Positions 1-13,396 of a stretch of DNA of 64,000 nucleotides are shown in pieces (position 1 is the stretch's first letter; the number at the start of each line of letters is the position of its first letter). The DNA comes from Edolisoma coerulescens (lineage: Eukaryota > Chordata > Aves > Passeriformes > Campephagidae): positions 868,001 through 932,000 of the forward strand of contig VWZW01005505.1 in the NCBI GenBank assembly GCA_013397115.1, given 5' to 3'. The notes beneath the pieces were generated by a model. That model was not told the origin of the DNA. It ran no database searches and saw nothing but the letters and a program-made list of their open reading frames with translations. Both the position numbers and the translations under genes were made by a program.

Positions 1-663
1 TTTTTAACTAACTTCTGATTTAGCATTTGTTGGCATATGAATGTTCTATGTACTTGCAGGCAAGGAGTTATTTCTTACTTCTGTTTTTCCCAAATTTCTT
101 ATTGAAAGGCCTCTGTGTTATTATGTAAATTGAATCAAAAGAACTTAAACCCTTTTCTATCAGGAAAAAGGTGTATTTACTAAGAGTTTTGTAGATAATG
201 GAATTAACTTGCTTTATGCAATTCTACCTCTAAAGGAAAATATAGAACATAAAAGAATTTTCTGACCACACCCAAGAAAGGAGAGGAAATGCATTTTTTC
301 TCTAGTTACTGTGAGTTCAGCATGGCTGATGAAAATGGTACCCGAGAGTACTTACTTCTTTGCAGGCATTATTCCATAGACAATATTCTATATGCAGCCA
401 CACATCACTAATATATGTTCAAGTTATTTAATCAAGGCAACATGGACAGCAGTTTGACTTCTAACTTGATGTTTACCTTAAAACATTTGTAACCTAGTGT
501 GTATCTCTAGCTCTGTCTGAAAAAACCTCCTGAGCAGTAAGTCCCAAAACTCACTCTTCTACATAAGCTCCTGCATGCTGCGCTATGTCTACCAAAGGCT
601 GACATTTACCTCTTGAAGGGAATGAACTGTTAAAAATAGCTCTTCTATGGATAGAAAAAAATG
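1..663. other. AT-rich non-coding sequence
   Basis: No reading frame, RNA gene or named repeat is recognisable here. The sequence is AT-rich and non-repetitive up to the start of a CR1 fragment near 664. Confidence 0.6.
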
Positions 664-1150
664 CACCCTGTTCTGGGATCCTCAACAGAAGGACATCAAC
701 CTGTTGGAGAGAGTCCAAAGGAGGGCCACCAAGATGGTAAGATGATTAGAGAGATGGAGCACCTCTCCTGTGAGGAAAAGCTAAGAAAATTGAGATGGTT
801 CAGTCTGGAGAAAAGAAGGCTTTGGAGTGACCTAACAGTGGCCTTCCACTACCTGAAGGGAGCCTACAAGAAAGATGGAGAGAGACTGCTTACAAGGATT
901 CATAGTGACAGAAAAAAGGGTAATGGCATTAAACTGTGATTAGGTTTGGATTAGATATCAAGAAGAAATTCTTTATTGTGAGGGTGATGAGGCACTGAAA
1001 CAGGTTGTCCAGGGAAGGTGTGGATACCCCATCCCTGGAAGTGTCCAAGACCAAGTTGGATAGGGCTTTGAGCAACTGGTCTAGTAGAAAGTTGCTCTGC
1101 CCATGGCAAAGGGAACATCACTTCCAACACAAATGACTCTATCATTCTAC
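664..1150 (+). mobile_element. CR1 LINE, 5'-truncated 3' end
   Basis: Chicken-repeat-1 type non-LTR retrotransposon, 5'-truncated as most avian copies are. The part up to about 940 encodes the decayed C-terminus of ORF2. Frame 3 reads a run like MIREMEHLSCEEKLRKL, then FSLEKRRLWSDL and YLKGAYKKDGERL, a pattern familiar from CR1 ORF2. The first residues are out of frame with the rest, so there is a frameshift near the 5' edge. The 3' untranslated part follows, with a segment on the theme 'ggttgtccagggaagg' and the typical ending 'cttccaacacaaatgact...atcattctac', a degenerate form of the CR1 terminal octamer. It cannot move on its own. A solo LTR begins about 70 bp downstream. Confidence 0.9.
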
Positions 1151-1223
1151 TATGCAAAATCAAGGATCATAATGAAGCAAAAGTAGAGAGCAAGTTATGA
1201 AAAAAAATTAACAGATTCATTAC

Positions 1224-1787
1224 TGTGCTAGTGTTGGCTGGGGTAGAGTTAATTTTACTCCCAGTGTCTCGTATGGGGCTGTGTTTTGGATTTATGCTGA
1301 AAACAGGGTTGATAACACAGAGATGTTTTTGTTATTGCTGAGCAGGGCTTACACAGTGTCAAGGCTTTTTTGTACTGCTACTCTGGTGAGAAGACTGGGG
1401 GTGCATGGAAGGCTGGGAGAAGACACAGATGGGACAAGTGACCCAAACTGAACAAAGGGATATTCCAGACCATGTGACATCATGCTCAGTATATAAGCTG
1501 GAGGGACATACGGAGTGATGGCATTTGTCTTCCCATGCAAATATTGCATGTGATGGGGCCCTGCTCTCCTGGAGATGGCTGACCACCTGCCTGCCCATGG
1601 GAAGCAGTGAATTCATTCCTTGTTTTGCTTTGTTTCTGTGTGTGGCTTGTGCTTTCCCTGTTAAACTGTCTTTATCTCAACCAACGACTTCTCTGGGTTT
1701 TACCCTTCCAATTCTCTCCCTGATCCTGCTGGTGGGGGAGTGAGCAAGCAGCTGTGTGGGGCTTGGCTGCTGGCTGAAACAATGACA
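1224..1787 (+). mobile_element. Solo LTR, avian ERVL-like (copy 1)
   Basis: A 564-bp element starting TG and ending CA, flanked by a perfect 5-bp duplication ATTAC (1219-1223 and 1788-1792). It follows the plan of an LTR family common in bird genomes: a 5' part on the theme 'ggctggggtagagttaa', a TATA box TATATAAG at 1490-1497, a conserved block with 'gagatggctgaccacctgc', a degenerate poly(A) signal GTTAAA at 1660-1665, then a T/C-rich stretch and a 'gagtgagcaagcagctg' tail. A second copy lies at 51728-52321 in the same orientation. No gag, pol or env sequence adjoins it, so it is a recombined solo LTR. The 5-bp duplication fits class III (ERVL) elements; the class is inferred. Its TATA box could in principle act as a cryptic promoter on the plus strand. 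Confidence 0.88.
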
Positions 1788-1792
1788 ATTAC

Positions 1793-4700
1793 CTGCCAAC
1801 ATTCAGATTTACATTACTAAATACCATTTATTTGTGTAAACACAAGTATTCATCAATTCCTCTTGAATTATAAGGGAATGTACTATAACCATCTGAAGAA
1901 AAACATGCATCTTTCTTGGCCAGAGTGGGGGCTGATTCCAATAATTGAAAAAGAACTTTCCAGATCATTAATATTTTGAAATTAGCACAACATACGTATG
2001 TACTAATTTGATAGAAAACAACTAGTGTGGATGACAGTTGATGATCATTTATCATTAAATTGAATCTTTTAAACATATTAGACTTTTAAAAATGGTTCTA
2101 AATCTAAACTATTGTCCCAAATTAAAGGCTCAGTTTGAAAAGTCAAATGCAGTTGGAGAGAAATCAGTGTTTATACGATTAATCTGAACACTTACAACTC
2201 TGCTAGGATTTCAGTTAATATAAAAAGTAAGTTTCAAGTTAGCTTAAAGATGATCAAGTCAGATTCTTTTGTTAACATTAACAGTAGCTGTTTTTTAAAT
2301 TATTCAAACCAAGCCTACATGCTGATCTTCATTCAGATGGAAAGATAGATAATATAAAAATAGAAGGCTCAAATAAGAAAATAATCACCCTTTGAAGGTG
2401 GAGAGCAGTCTCTTTGAGGTGTGTGAGACTTACTTCAGCTTGTAAGCATTAGAATGTTGATAAAGGTGAAAATCAATAAAGAGACCTAAACTGTCCCCTC
2501 TGAGATACTTCTATTCATTAGATTCCTGTGGGTATCTAAGAAGAAATAATATTTCTGATAGTAATCACTTTCTAAGTTACTGCTAAATATGAACCACACC
2601 AGCTTGCAATGCTTCTTTTAGCTATGCTTATTATGTGCTTATTAACATTGGATAAAAAGTGTACGAATAAAAAGGCAGAAGATTATTAAACTTTACAAAC
2701 TTGTAGATGAAGCCTAACTGCAACCTCTTTTCATTCAGCTCAATATCCACTTATGTAGAAGCTTGCTTGTTTGTGGATTTTTTGGATCCATTTCCAGTGG
2801 AAAATACTAAGCTCAATTCACAAATTGGAATCAACCATACTAATTTTTGCTTTCAATGAACTGGTCACATTATGCCACTTTATTAGAAAACAATCCAGGA
2901 ATCGAACTCATCCCCTCTTCCCCTCCCCATTCTTTGGTTTGACTAAAATATGTTGAGTGTTCATGGATAGACACCCATTAGTACAATCATATGGATTGAT
3001 CTATGCAAAGAATACAAAGGAAAAAAAACTAAAAGACAAAAGTAGTGACTGTACCACACTATTTTAATAAAAGCTTGCTAGCACTATTTTTCAAAATGGA
3101 TTTATTTAGACTTAAATAGAACTAAGACTGAAGATACAAACTTCTTGATGACTCACGACTTTCAAAAGCTTTGCGTTTGATAAATGTCATGGATTTTTGG
3201 GTTCAAAATTATAAGAAACATCATCATGAATAACCACAAGGATACCTCATTATATCTCCTATATGTGATCCTCCTATCTCCTCCTGTACGCACTCTTCTT
3301 GCTGTACTCACTGTATGTTCCTTTCACTGCTACATCTCTCAGAGAGACTGAAATGACGTGGCAAACAGAGAATGAGAATGTCCTTTTACCCACGAGGAAG
3401 ACAAAGTGCTTTTCATGACTCAGAACAGACTTTATTTAAATAGTCCATTCCAATCTGAAATTTGAAAAAAAATATTAACTCCACATAAAAATTGCTTAAT
3501 TTTTAAGAAGATTAAAATATAATATTTAGTCAATTTGTCTGAGATTTTACTGAGAGACTTATAATTCACATCTATCCAAATTTCTGAGATTTTACAGAAG
3601 ACATATTCAGGCATTCAACTGGTATTTCTATTTGCCCCAATATACACTGGTAAAGGTTTCTTATTGTGTTACCTACAGAAAGATTTTCTATTTTTTTGCT
3701 TTCTACTGGGAGTTTTGCTTTCCTTCTGTAAGTCCAGCAGCGAACCACCAGGATGATTATGTGGCTGGAGCATGGTGTACAAAGAGAGGCTGACAGAAGG
3801 GAAAGAAACATAAGGGGGAATCTTATTTGGTCTTGAACTACCCAACAGGACAGTATAAAAAAAGACAAAACACACAGTGAAGTGCACTGTGGAAAGGGCA
3901 TATAGGCCTCAGGTATAGAATTTTTTTTTTCCCCCCAGGGTACAGCTATGTTACTTGTATTAAGATGTTATTGAGTACCATGCACTATTTAGTGTCTGTA
4001 AGGATACACTTCTAATTTCTTAGCAGGACTAAGAGACCTCAAATATCCAGTGCATGTGTAGTGCCCTCCCTTTATATCCTGTTTCTCACTGTAATGTCAA
4101 TCCCTAAGCAGACAACTCTAGTTGGTAGGAACAGAGAAAAATACACCTTATTTACCTTTTTTCCAGCACACACTAGGGAAGGCGAGAATTTGATGCCCTA
4201 CCCTGAAAATCAATATGGTTTTCAATATGGTTTTCAAAGCAAGCTTTATATTACTAAGTTGTATGCATAAGCTTAATTTTCGGATATGAAAATCCACAGT
4301 AAGGTCAAACGAACTTCTCTAAATGGCAAATCGATGCTCTGCCTGCACAGCTGCATATCACATCTTCTTCTTTTTATATTCTTCACCAGCTCTAACACCC
4401 AAGAAATTTAAGTTCGATGAAAATGCCACAGCAGAAAGCAAAAGCAGCTATGTGATATCAAAAAAAAAAAAGATATTGCCTTACGATATCTGCCCCAGTA
4501 AAATCAGGTTCCCTCATCACACAGAATTACTGTTACCTTTCACAGACTTCAATGTTTAGTAGGGAAAGAAGTGATTAAGTAGGTTTCAGAGGTTTAATGA
4601 TAAAGGAACTATGAGCATTTTGCCATAATAACAAGAGTAGTAGACATTGAAAATCAGTAGAAATGGAAGTAAGCTTATTTATTATGTTGATAAAATCTTT

Positions 4701-5011
4701 TAGTAAGAGTACAATGTTCTTCATGTTATACTTGGCACTATATATATTCATTTTTGTAATATGTTTTTCACTCATATCACAATTTTCATACTAGCACAAC
4801 AGACTTAATTACTTAGCTAAAATGCAACAATATGCTAATACTTTACCAGAGGAAAGATGGTATTTTTTTCTATATTATGTTATGCATGACAAATTTCTCA
4901 GGGCTGAAGCTCTCTATGTAAAAGAGCTGTCCTTCTTATGCGTTATATATGAAGAGTACAAAAAAATTTTTTTTTAACCTTTGAGGATTAGACGCTCAAA
5001 ACAAAACGTTC
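1793..5011. other. Non-coding, AT-rich; small tandem repeat
   Basis: No gene recognised. The longest open frame (109 codons, minus, 3572-3901) has no recognisable motif and overlaps another frame on the same strand, so I treat it as chance. A T/C homopolymer junction lies near 3929-3945. A 12-bp unit (caatatggtttt) is repeated twice at 4211-4236. Confidence 0.55.
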
Positions 5012-5037
5012 TCTTGCCTTACAGTCTTGCCTTACAG
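5012..5037. repeat. 13-bp perfect tandem duplication
   Basis: The unit tcttgccttacag occurs twice with no gap (5012-5024 and 5025-5037). It is short enough to be replication slippage. The unit ends in a splice-acceptor-like ttacag, but no exon-like frame follows. Confidence 0.9.
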
Positions 5038-7524
5038 TATGGACACAAGGGAAAAAGAGACAGCCTGTTAATCCATTGAAATTTGTGATCCAGCAGAACA
5101 CAGTTTCAGTTCGTATGAAATCTCATCTTCCATATTTGCACCACAGTTTTACAACAGTTTCCCAGATCCCTGTTAGATACCTGAAGCCCTCTTCCATGAA
5201 CAGCAAACTCTATTACCTGCGTGAACAGATGAAGCCATCTGAATATGTGCTTCACATTGTTTATTAGGCTTGCATACAGCAACCTTCCTCATTTCACACA
5301 AATGCCCCTGTATACCTATTACCAACAGCCTAAATAGCTCACAAAGGCTTTGTAAATTTTTAATTAAGGTAAAAGAACATACTTACTATAGCAGTTCATT
5401 CAGGCATTTCAGAATTCTGCCCTTAAGCAGTTTGATTTGTACAACCTACGCATGTTTAGCCCAGCCTACTGTAAGAACTTAAAGAGCACAGTTGCCTGTG
5501 TCAAACACTGCTAAGGCCAGAAAAAGACTTTGCCATGAGATAAGCATAGAACAGAGAGACAGGATGGCACTGACTCCAGGCCTGGCAGAGGCAAGAGCTG
5601 GCTGCCACCACCAATGACCGCTGAAGTGCCTCCCACCCCAAATATGACCTGAAACTTGGACTGAAAGTTAAGCCACTGCAGTGGGAACTTGAGATAAGAT
5701 AACACCTGGACAACAGAACCACCTTTATCTCGGACCCGGGGAGAGGTTAACAAAGCTGTGGGAAAAGAATGTATCACTGATAATGGACACAAAGAACGTG
5801 GAATTTATGGGACACAAGGAAAGCCAACTCAGCAACTGTGCTGCTGGAAGGTGGAAAAACTTGCACAACAATGGCGACAACAAAATTAAAATACTACTCC
5901 AAGTACAAAGTGTCTTTAAATACATGAATCTAAGTGGATTACATACTAAAACATTAAATAGTGCCTGCTGACAAGAATTAAATGCCATTTACAACCAGAA
6001 GCGGTTTCCCGATGAGAAAGATGTGAGGTTGTTTTCTGATTCTAGATCCCTGCATGGATTGTATGCACAGCTTCAAGGTCCACTCCTCCTCTCAAAAAAA
6101 GTAGCGCTACTCTTTAGTGATAAAAATTAAATATATTACACTCACAAGACCTATGACTGGTATTGGTTAAGAGTATCAAATATGTTGAGAGATTACACAG
6201 ACTTCAAGACACATGTTTTTTACCCAATTCAGCTGGCAGTCAAAAGTGTTTTTTCATTGAAGTGAAAAAAGGAGCAATAACAGAGAAATAATATAAAAGT
6301 ACTTACAAAGGTGAGTTGATTTAAAATTATACATAAAATTATAATTAAAAATGTACAATATATAATATTATAACTCACATATTTGGAGATATTTTAATTT
6401 GAACTGCTCACGGATTTAGTCATGGCCTTTTAGTTTGAAAAGCCAACATTGAAAAATCCTCATCAATTTTTGTTGACTAATGACACAAAGTTAGCAACAA
6501 AGGAATATTTTCCATGATTGAAAGTTTTCAGGGGTAATTCTTCTCCTTGATTTAGAGATTTCAAATAGTAGTAGCCATTAAAGAAAGAAACAAAAAATTG
6601 TAAAAGTAATTAGCTTACATATTTTGAAAATGTTAAGAAAACATGTAGTATGGCATTAAAATGTGTCCTAAATATTTTATCCCATGTGAGAATCAGATAA
6701 TTGGTTTCTGGATCTCCATCTTTGCAACAGAAATTATCATTTAAAAAAATGTTTTAACTGTTTTGAGGGGAATTGGAACCAATAAAAAAGGTGTGAGAAT
6801 GCTTTGTATAAAACTTTGAAACCAATGAGCTGAAAATGTTCTGAAATTTATAAAGAAAAGAGCGATTACCAAGGATAAGAGCCTGCAGCTTACACTGTTG
6901 CTAGGTACACTGCCCTTTTAGAAACAGCTCGTGGGACTTCAGTTTTGGAGTCAGAAGTGCAAGTCATCAAACAGCTGATGAAAGTTCCACCAGCTCACGT
7001 AAAGGAAGAGATATTCAACCATAACTGGACAAATGAATTTGAAATAAAATAGATCTGTAAAACAAGCCCATGTCTGGCACCTGCTCTATTAAATCCCTGA
7101 AAATAAACTCCAGGCGTAGTGGAAAGTGCATTTCAGCCTCACGGGAGAGCTTGAACACTTTTTGTGTGAGGAAGGTTCAGAAGGTTACTTAGTGGAATCC
7201 TGGGCCTCTGGTGTTTGGAACAGACAATCAAAAATCTAATATTTCCTTCTTACTCTCAGCAGCTGAACCTCTTTGTGAAGAAGTCTGAAACTTAGCATGG
7301 GGAAATTAAATATCAGTGCTCATCTAGATTTCTTTTTAATGCTTTCCAGACAAGTGAGAAGAGTGAGCCAGAAGCCAAAAGGTGCAGCATGCCAGCCATG
7401 ACATTATGCAGATTTAAGAGCAAGGAATTGCTTTTTCTTTTTCGTTTTTGTTATTTAGGGTTTTTTTTTAATATAGTTTACTGTTTTTGACACTTATATC
7501 ATAGTCAGGATTACAGTCTACAAG
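5038..7524. other. Non-coding; includes a GC-richer block at 5500-5850
   Basis: Most of the stretch is AT-rich without features. From about 5500 to 5850 the base composition rises (runs such as gctggctgccaccacc and cggacccggggagagg), as in an old LTR or other transposon body. I cannot name the family and see no flanking duplication. Open frames here (up to 93 codons on the minus strand) have no recognisable product. Confidence 0.45.
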
Positions 7525-7572
7525 GATATATATATCTCTCCATATCTATCTATCTATCTACATATATATCTC
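7525..7572. repeat. TA / TATC microsatellite
   Basis: An impure simple repeat: TA dinucleotides, then four or so TATC units, then TA again, ending in atatctc. Confidence 0.85.
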
Positions 7573-9073
7573 AAGCAAGCAATTCAGTATTTATAAGGTA
7601 TGGCATAAAAAAAAATTTAAATATTTAGAAAAGCTATGAAAGATGTATTAAAATTAGTAAAAATACATGCTGAATAATGAATGAGATAAATTACCATTTT
7701 TCTCAATTAAAAATCAATACTATGCAATGCATGACTTTCCTTTTCCTAGTCTAATACAAAAAAATAACACCTTATGAAAAAAGTCTGATAAAATTCTTGG
7801 TGAAATGGAAAAGTAATAAAATTTTCTGAGGTCTTCTGGTTTGTTTTTTCCCTTGAATTTAGTGATGTTTGACCTATCTTTCCACAGTGTAAGCTTTACA
7901 GAGAAAAATCTACACTGCAATAACAGCCAGTGAACTTAATTACAGCACAGGTGGAAGGTGAAGGGAAGTTACAATTTTATTAACTACTGCTAGATTTAAT
8001 TTTGGAACTGGAAAGAAAATTTAACTTTCCATTCTCCTGAGCTACCTGAGAATACTGGAATATCTTTAGCCATTTAAATATGTCTTTATAGGCTTTTATT
8101 TGTACTACAAATGTCATCACTATATGACAGAGCTATATACAAACAGAAAATTGGACCAGAAGGGATTATAAAAAGTCAATCTGGTAACCTAAATCCCTTC
8201 TAAGAGCAGACAATATCTAGGTAGAAGGCAGGTACTATCTAACCTTTCTGAAAACACCTTCTTTCCCAAAGAGCTTTGCACTTACCTTACCTTGGTTTTA
8301 TCTAAACTACCATCTCCTAGCTTGCCTATAGGAATCTCATCTGAGACAGTATCAACTGCTTTAATGAATTTAGTATATGTGACATCCACTACCATGTTTG
8401 AATCCAGAAAGCCCATTATTCAGTAATAAATTGAACATCATATGGTGTGGTATGAATTATTCTTGATAAAGCTGTTTCAGCTGTTATTCATTTCTCTGTA
8501 GCAACGCACAACAGTTGAGGGTTTTTTCGCAATTATTTACTTCATTAAAACTGACTGATATGTAATTGCATTTTTCTCACTTTTAAAACCTTCAATTCTG
8601 TTACTTTCAAAAATACTATCCATCTTCTCTAAATTACAGATAACTAACACTTCCCTCACATATATTACTTTTTAATTTAAAAGAGGCTTCTTTCCACACA
8701 AGACCATTTTTCAACTCATCTCTTCATCATGAATTTTGAAAGAAAAAATTTGGCTTAGTAAATCATTTGAGAGTTCTTTGGGTCTTTTACATTGTTTGGG
8801 AGGTATACTAAAAATCCATTACTTGCACAGCTTGAGTTATGCATCTTTGTATTATTTATATACATGTGTGTATACAAAATGCAGCAAATAAAAATATTGT
8901 TATGACTTTTAATACAGACTGAGAAAGAATCATAATTGGTGGCATTTTTCTCAGAAAAGTGTCTGAATTTGTAATTTCCTTTCAGACAATCTCTCTAAAA
9001 GGGTTTTAAAAATAATACCATCAGTGCAGAGGGATGTAGCTATTATGGACCTGATTTCAAGAGTGTTAAACAT
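7573..9073. other. Non-coding; possible very old CR1 remnant at 8155-8320
   Basis: AT-rich DNA with no gene. Between about 8155 and 8320 the words 'gtcaatctggtaacct', 'ctaagagcagacaat' and 'tatctaacctttctgaaaac' echo the reverse complement of old CR1 3' sequence as seen in birds and turtles. The match is weak and by eye. The rest shows nothing I can name. Confidence 0.35.
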
Positions 9074-9120
9074 GCATAGAATCATAAGAATAATTTAGGT
9101 TGGAGACAAAGTCCACAGAA
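9074..9120 (-). mobile_element. CR1 3'-end scrap
   Basis: About 45 bp reading 'catagaatcataagaataatttaggttgg' in two pieces: the reverse complement of the CR1 terminal octamers (atagaatcat) and the start of the 3' untranslated region (ggttgga). Too short to assign a subfamily. Confidence 0.6.
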
Positions 9121-12100
9121 GCTTTAGATGACAAAGACTTCTGAAAAAAACATAGGACCATTTTTACAACATTACTTAGGACAAAGCCTTGACTAATAAA
9201 ATCTACTTTATTTGGGGAAAAGAATAAGATCAAGAAAGCAGGATGAGAACGAAATGTATTTCTTTCTAGAATATCTGAAATGTGCTATTAATCCTGTGCT
9301 GTTTTCTTCATTTAAAAATGCAAATAAGGAATTCATGCCCCTTAACCACAATTTTCCATAGATTAGCTTTCAGTTTACAGATGTTAACTTCACCTACTGT
9401 GGTCTTTAATGCTGAAAGTAAACTGGGTTTCTGATGAAAAGCTACAGTAGGATTTCAAACTGAAATCTCTTCTGCAGTAGTTTTTACATCCTTTCTGTTT
9501 ACTGTGGCTTAGCAGGGAATCCAGTATTAGTAACATACAGGACATCATTTATAAGATTCCTTGTACTCTGAAGAAATCTTTCACTGTGATATCAAATAGC
9601 ACTCAAGGTTACTGTTTGTGCTATACAACCCCATGCACCATTTACTGGGAATGAAACAAAATCCTTTGCCTGAAGACTTAGCAATTCACAGAAGAAAACT
9701 CAAGTTCTTTCTGGATAGATCAGTGTTATAATGCTTAGTGATAAAGGCAAGATATATTTCCTTTTTCAGGGAAACAGAAATGAAGAATAAATGTGCGTTA
9801 AGCATTGTAAACGTAGACTTGGAGTGTGCTGTCAACTCAAGTCTCTATCTAGTAAAATAAGTGGGTCCTTTAAAAAAGCACTGGAAAATGAACTGAATTT
9901 AAATTTGATCGTTTTACCAAGTGTATCTGCATGTGTCTGCTGCAGCCAGCATCGTGGCTACGCTGTAAGCGTAATACAGTTAAAACAATCTAGAATACAA
10001 TACATACTACAGTTACGCTGCTGTTACTCAAAAAGCAAGCTCAGTATAGATTGTCCCCATATACCTCCCTTCTCTGCATCAGCACCAGATCTTTCCTGAA
10101 CTGGACCAGTGTGGGAATCTAAAACAATTAAAACAAAACCTCCTCCCCTTCTTCTTCCCTTTTTCTATTGTTTCTTTCCTTCTTTTTTGTGTTGATTTGA
10201 CTCAACTCATTCGGCCAAAATGGATGTGGCCTAAGTCAGTCTAAGAAAAGCATGAAGCTGCAGGCAGGAGTGGCATGGCCATGAAACACGTTTTAGTGGC
10301 TGTTAGGAATTTAATCAGCTTAGGGGTATGCCTGTTCTTCAGTTTGCACTTCCAAGTTCAAGTCAACAATGTAATTAAACATATATTTGAGATGGACTAG
10401 CTATCCAAATATGTACTGTTTCTTAGCTGGATTTTACAGCTTATGATGAATTCTGTAATTCTGTAGCTAGGAAATGCCCATAAATAATTTTTAGTTAACT
10501 ACATGGTCATTCCAACAATGAGTTTACTGTGGTTATAGGAATGTGCAGATACCTTAGCCTCACATCGTGCAACTTGCAATCAAAGTAGAGGGGGATTTTT
10601 TTTGTTGTTTTGGCTCTTGATGTCCTTTATTTTGGCTACTTTAGAATGTCTTTATTTTAATGTCAAATTGTTCAGGTTCAAAAAAAAATCCAAAACTATG
10701 CTTCAGGTACTAACATCTGCCTGTCAGTCATTGGTATCGGTGAACAAAATATTTACCTACTGCCTCTGTCATTCAACTGATATTAAAACAACTGTTACTC
10801 CAAATTGCCATTATCGTCTTGATTACAAAGGCTTTCACTGATTTTATGCACATGCTCAGCCCTTGAAACCTGAAGTTCAAGATCAATCCTCTCAGCACTT
10901 AAAAAATCTTCTGATCTGCCAAGACATGCAATACCATTGCTCCTCATAACTTGATGCCTGACACAGCACATCCTTCAAAGGCAACCTCAAAGGGGAATAA
11001 TGGGAAAACAAACAGGGTGTTTGCCCAAGGCACCAAAATTTGGGAAATTTGCAGTGTTTTATTCAGCCAGCTATAGCTCCTTCTGCTGTTTGCCAGGAAG
11101 CCTCAAGGCTTCACACTTTGAAGCTTCATCATGGTACCATGACATGGGTAGGAAACAGGATGCCTCAGGGTAGCCTTGAAGCAGAGCAAAGGCCCTTGTG
11201 GTAAATGAATACAGTGGACACAAAATTCTAGCAGTTGAGTGGGGGGCCAAAGAGAGCAAGGTGATTCTTAATGGTACCAGAATTAAAACTTGTGTGCATA
11301 GTTCAGAATTTGGACTTGCCTGCAGAAATATCTAATTTGAGGCCGTCCTGATCCTGACTGCTGTAACATTTCACTTCTGAAGCACAGAGCTTAAATCAAT
11401 TTACCTTTCACTCTGCTACTGAATGCTGAATTCTTTCGTCTCAAGGCACCGACAGAACTTCAAATTGAGGTTGTGCTAGAAGTTGTTTCGCTCAATTCAC
11501 TAACTAAGTTCAGTTAATGAAATCCTAGAAGGTTCTTGGCTGAGCTATTCAAAGCAGCCTCCTGGCAAGCATCAATCCCAAGACTGCTTGCCTTTTTCTT
11601 GAGAGCCAAACCACCCATGTCGAGCAGTTGTACAGCCTCTCATACATGCATGGCTTTGGACCCAGAAGTCCCTCTCCCTATAGAAAAAGGGTTAATCCTA
11701 ACTAATTCTCTGTACAACGTAATTCTCTACACAAAACCTGCTGACCATTTCTGAAACACTATAGGATTATATTGGCAGAACGTCTACAGGCTTTGCACTA
11801 GTCAGGGAAACCAAAATCATTGAAATTAACTAACTTAGAGGTAGTACTAATAAACAGCACTATTGAAAAGGTAGAGTGTTAATGAACCATGCTGCTATAG
11901 GATTCAATACAGTATATCAAACCATTGGTTGGTAAGCTTTCTTGCTACACCACTGATCTACATCTTCTGCTTTCCTTAATTAACAAACACACACTGTATA
12001 AATTCACAAATTCAGAAGTGGAAAAAATATTTCATAAATACTGTGAAAAGAAGAAGGAAAAAGGCAAGTAATAAGACTGCAATAATTCCTTAGTCTATCT

Positions 12101-13323
12101 TAAGAAAAAGAGTGAGCTAACAGTAAAGAGCACATACTAAAATAATACTCCTATAATTCAGCTGGGCAAAGCAGCAGCTATAGCAGCTATGCATGGTAGG
12201 AAAGAGACCAGAGCAAATTTCTCACATGTCAGACAAGCCCCAAGGTACCATCATATACTGACATTTATTGCCTGCTGAGCGAGTTTGTATGGTTCATGGA
12301 GCATCTTTGTCTCCATCGTAGCAAGTGGCTTTAGTTCTGACACCCCAATTGGATCAGGGGAGAAGAGCCTTCCCCTGAAGAAACCCTCTGGTAAAGTAGA
12401 GACACCAGTAGCTGTGACTAATGGGATGCACTAAATGCAGTATCTTGTGATTTGAGATGCCATTTGAGCAGTTATTGCCATGTACTGGTTTTCCAGGGGA
12501 AAGGCAGTCTGTCAGATTTCCCACAAAAAGATTTTGCATAAGGAACGGTGGAGTGCAGGAGACAGGCAGTGCCCATATCCCCCAGATCTTTAAGGAGCTC
12601 ATGACAAGACCAGGGCATGCGAAGCTCTCTACACAGGTGTTGTGACTTGTACATCACTGGTAGAAAAGAGAGGCTTTGCCTAGTTATAGTCACTTCATCC
12701 TGAAGTAACTGTGTTTTGTCATAAGCACAAACCATGGAGCTAAGTAAGTCTGTTGCCATCCAGGCTCCAGCCCCAGGGATGATATGGGTGGAAATACAAA
12801 CTGTAAAAACTCAGGCATAAGAAAGAGTTAATTCTTGTTACTGCTAGAAGACTCCAAAGAATAGAGAAAAAGAAACAGAGGAGAAAACTAAACATGTGGG
12901 GACAAAATGATGTAAATATGGTGCTTCAGATTTTATACTTTTTAAGTCAGTGCTACCATTAATATACAGATGACTGTTTTAAATTGCGTGTCAGGAGGAC
13001 CGCATGAAGAAGCCATTCTGAAGGTGTGCAACTCATCTAGCATAGAATGGAGGAGAGACATGAACCACAGCTGCAGATGAGAGGAACAAAAAGGGGAAAG
13101 AATTATGGCATGAGGGTGGCTTGAAGTAAGGCAGAGACAAAGGCCACAACTTTAATGGAACTCTCTAAATAAGGATCTCTCAAAATCTTTATCCATGAAT
13201 TGGAAGAATTGAATTTAAGATTTAAAGTATTTGTATAGAAAGCATGGCACCACAAATGGCAAACTCAAACTTATAAACAGAACCTCCAAGAGAGTCGATA
13301 CTTTGTGTACAATACTTCATCCC
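9121..13323. other. Non-coding; GC-richer blocks at 10940-11270 and 12150-12790
   Basis: No gene is supported. Two blocks are richer in G+C than their surroundings and carry open frames on both strands (for example 12472-12759 minus, 95 codons, and 12457-12645 plus). None shows a known domain. Such blocks in bird DNA are often decayed LTRs, but I do not recognise the family and found no target duplication. Confidence 0.45.
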
Positions 13324-13396
13324 TTAATGCCACTATACACACTGGAAAGTAAAACAATAAATAAAATTAATGCCACTATATACACTGGAAACTAAA
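13324..13396. repeat. 43-bp tandem duplication, 1.7 copies
   Basis: The unit beginning ttaatgccactata starts at 13324 and again at 13367, a period of 43 bp. The second copy is recognisable for about 30 bp, to gaaactaaa, with a few substitutions. It looks like a local duplication that has begun to diverge. Confidence 0.85.

Noticed and set aside
661..939. 92-codon frame as a possible gene
   Set aside because: It is the decayed C-terminus of CR1 ORF2 and part of the CR1 listed at 664-1150.
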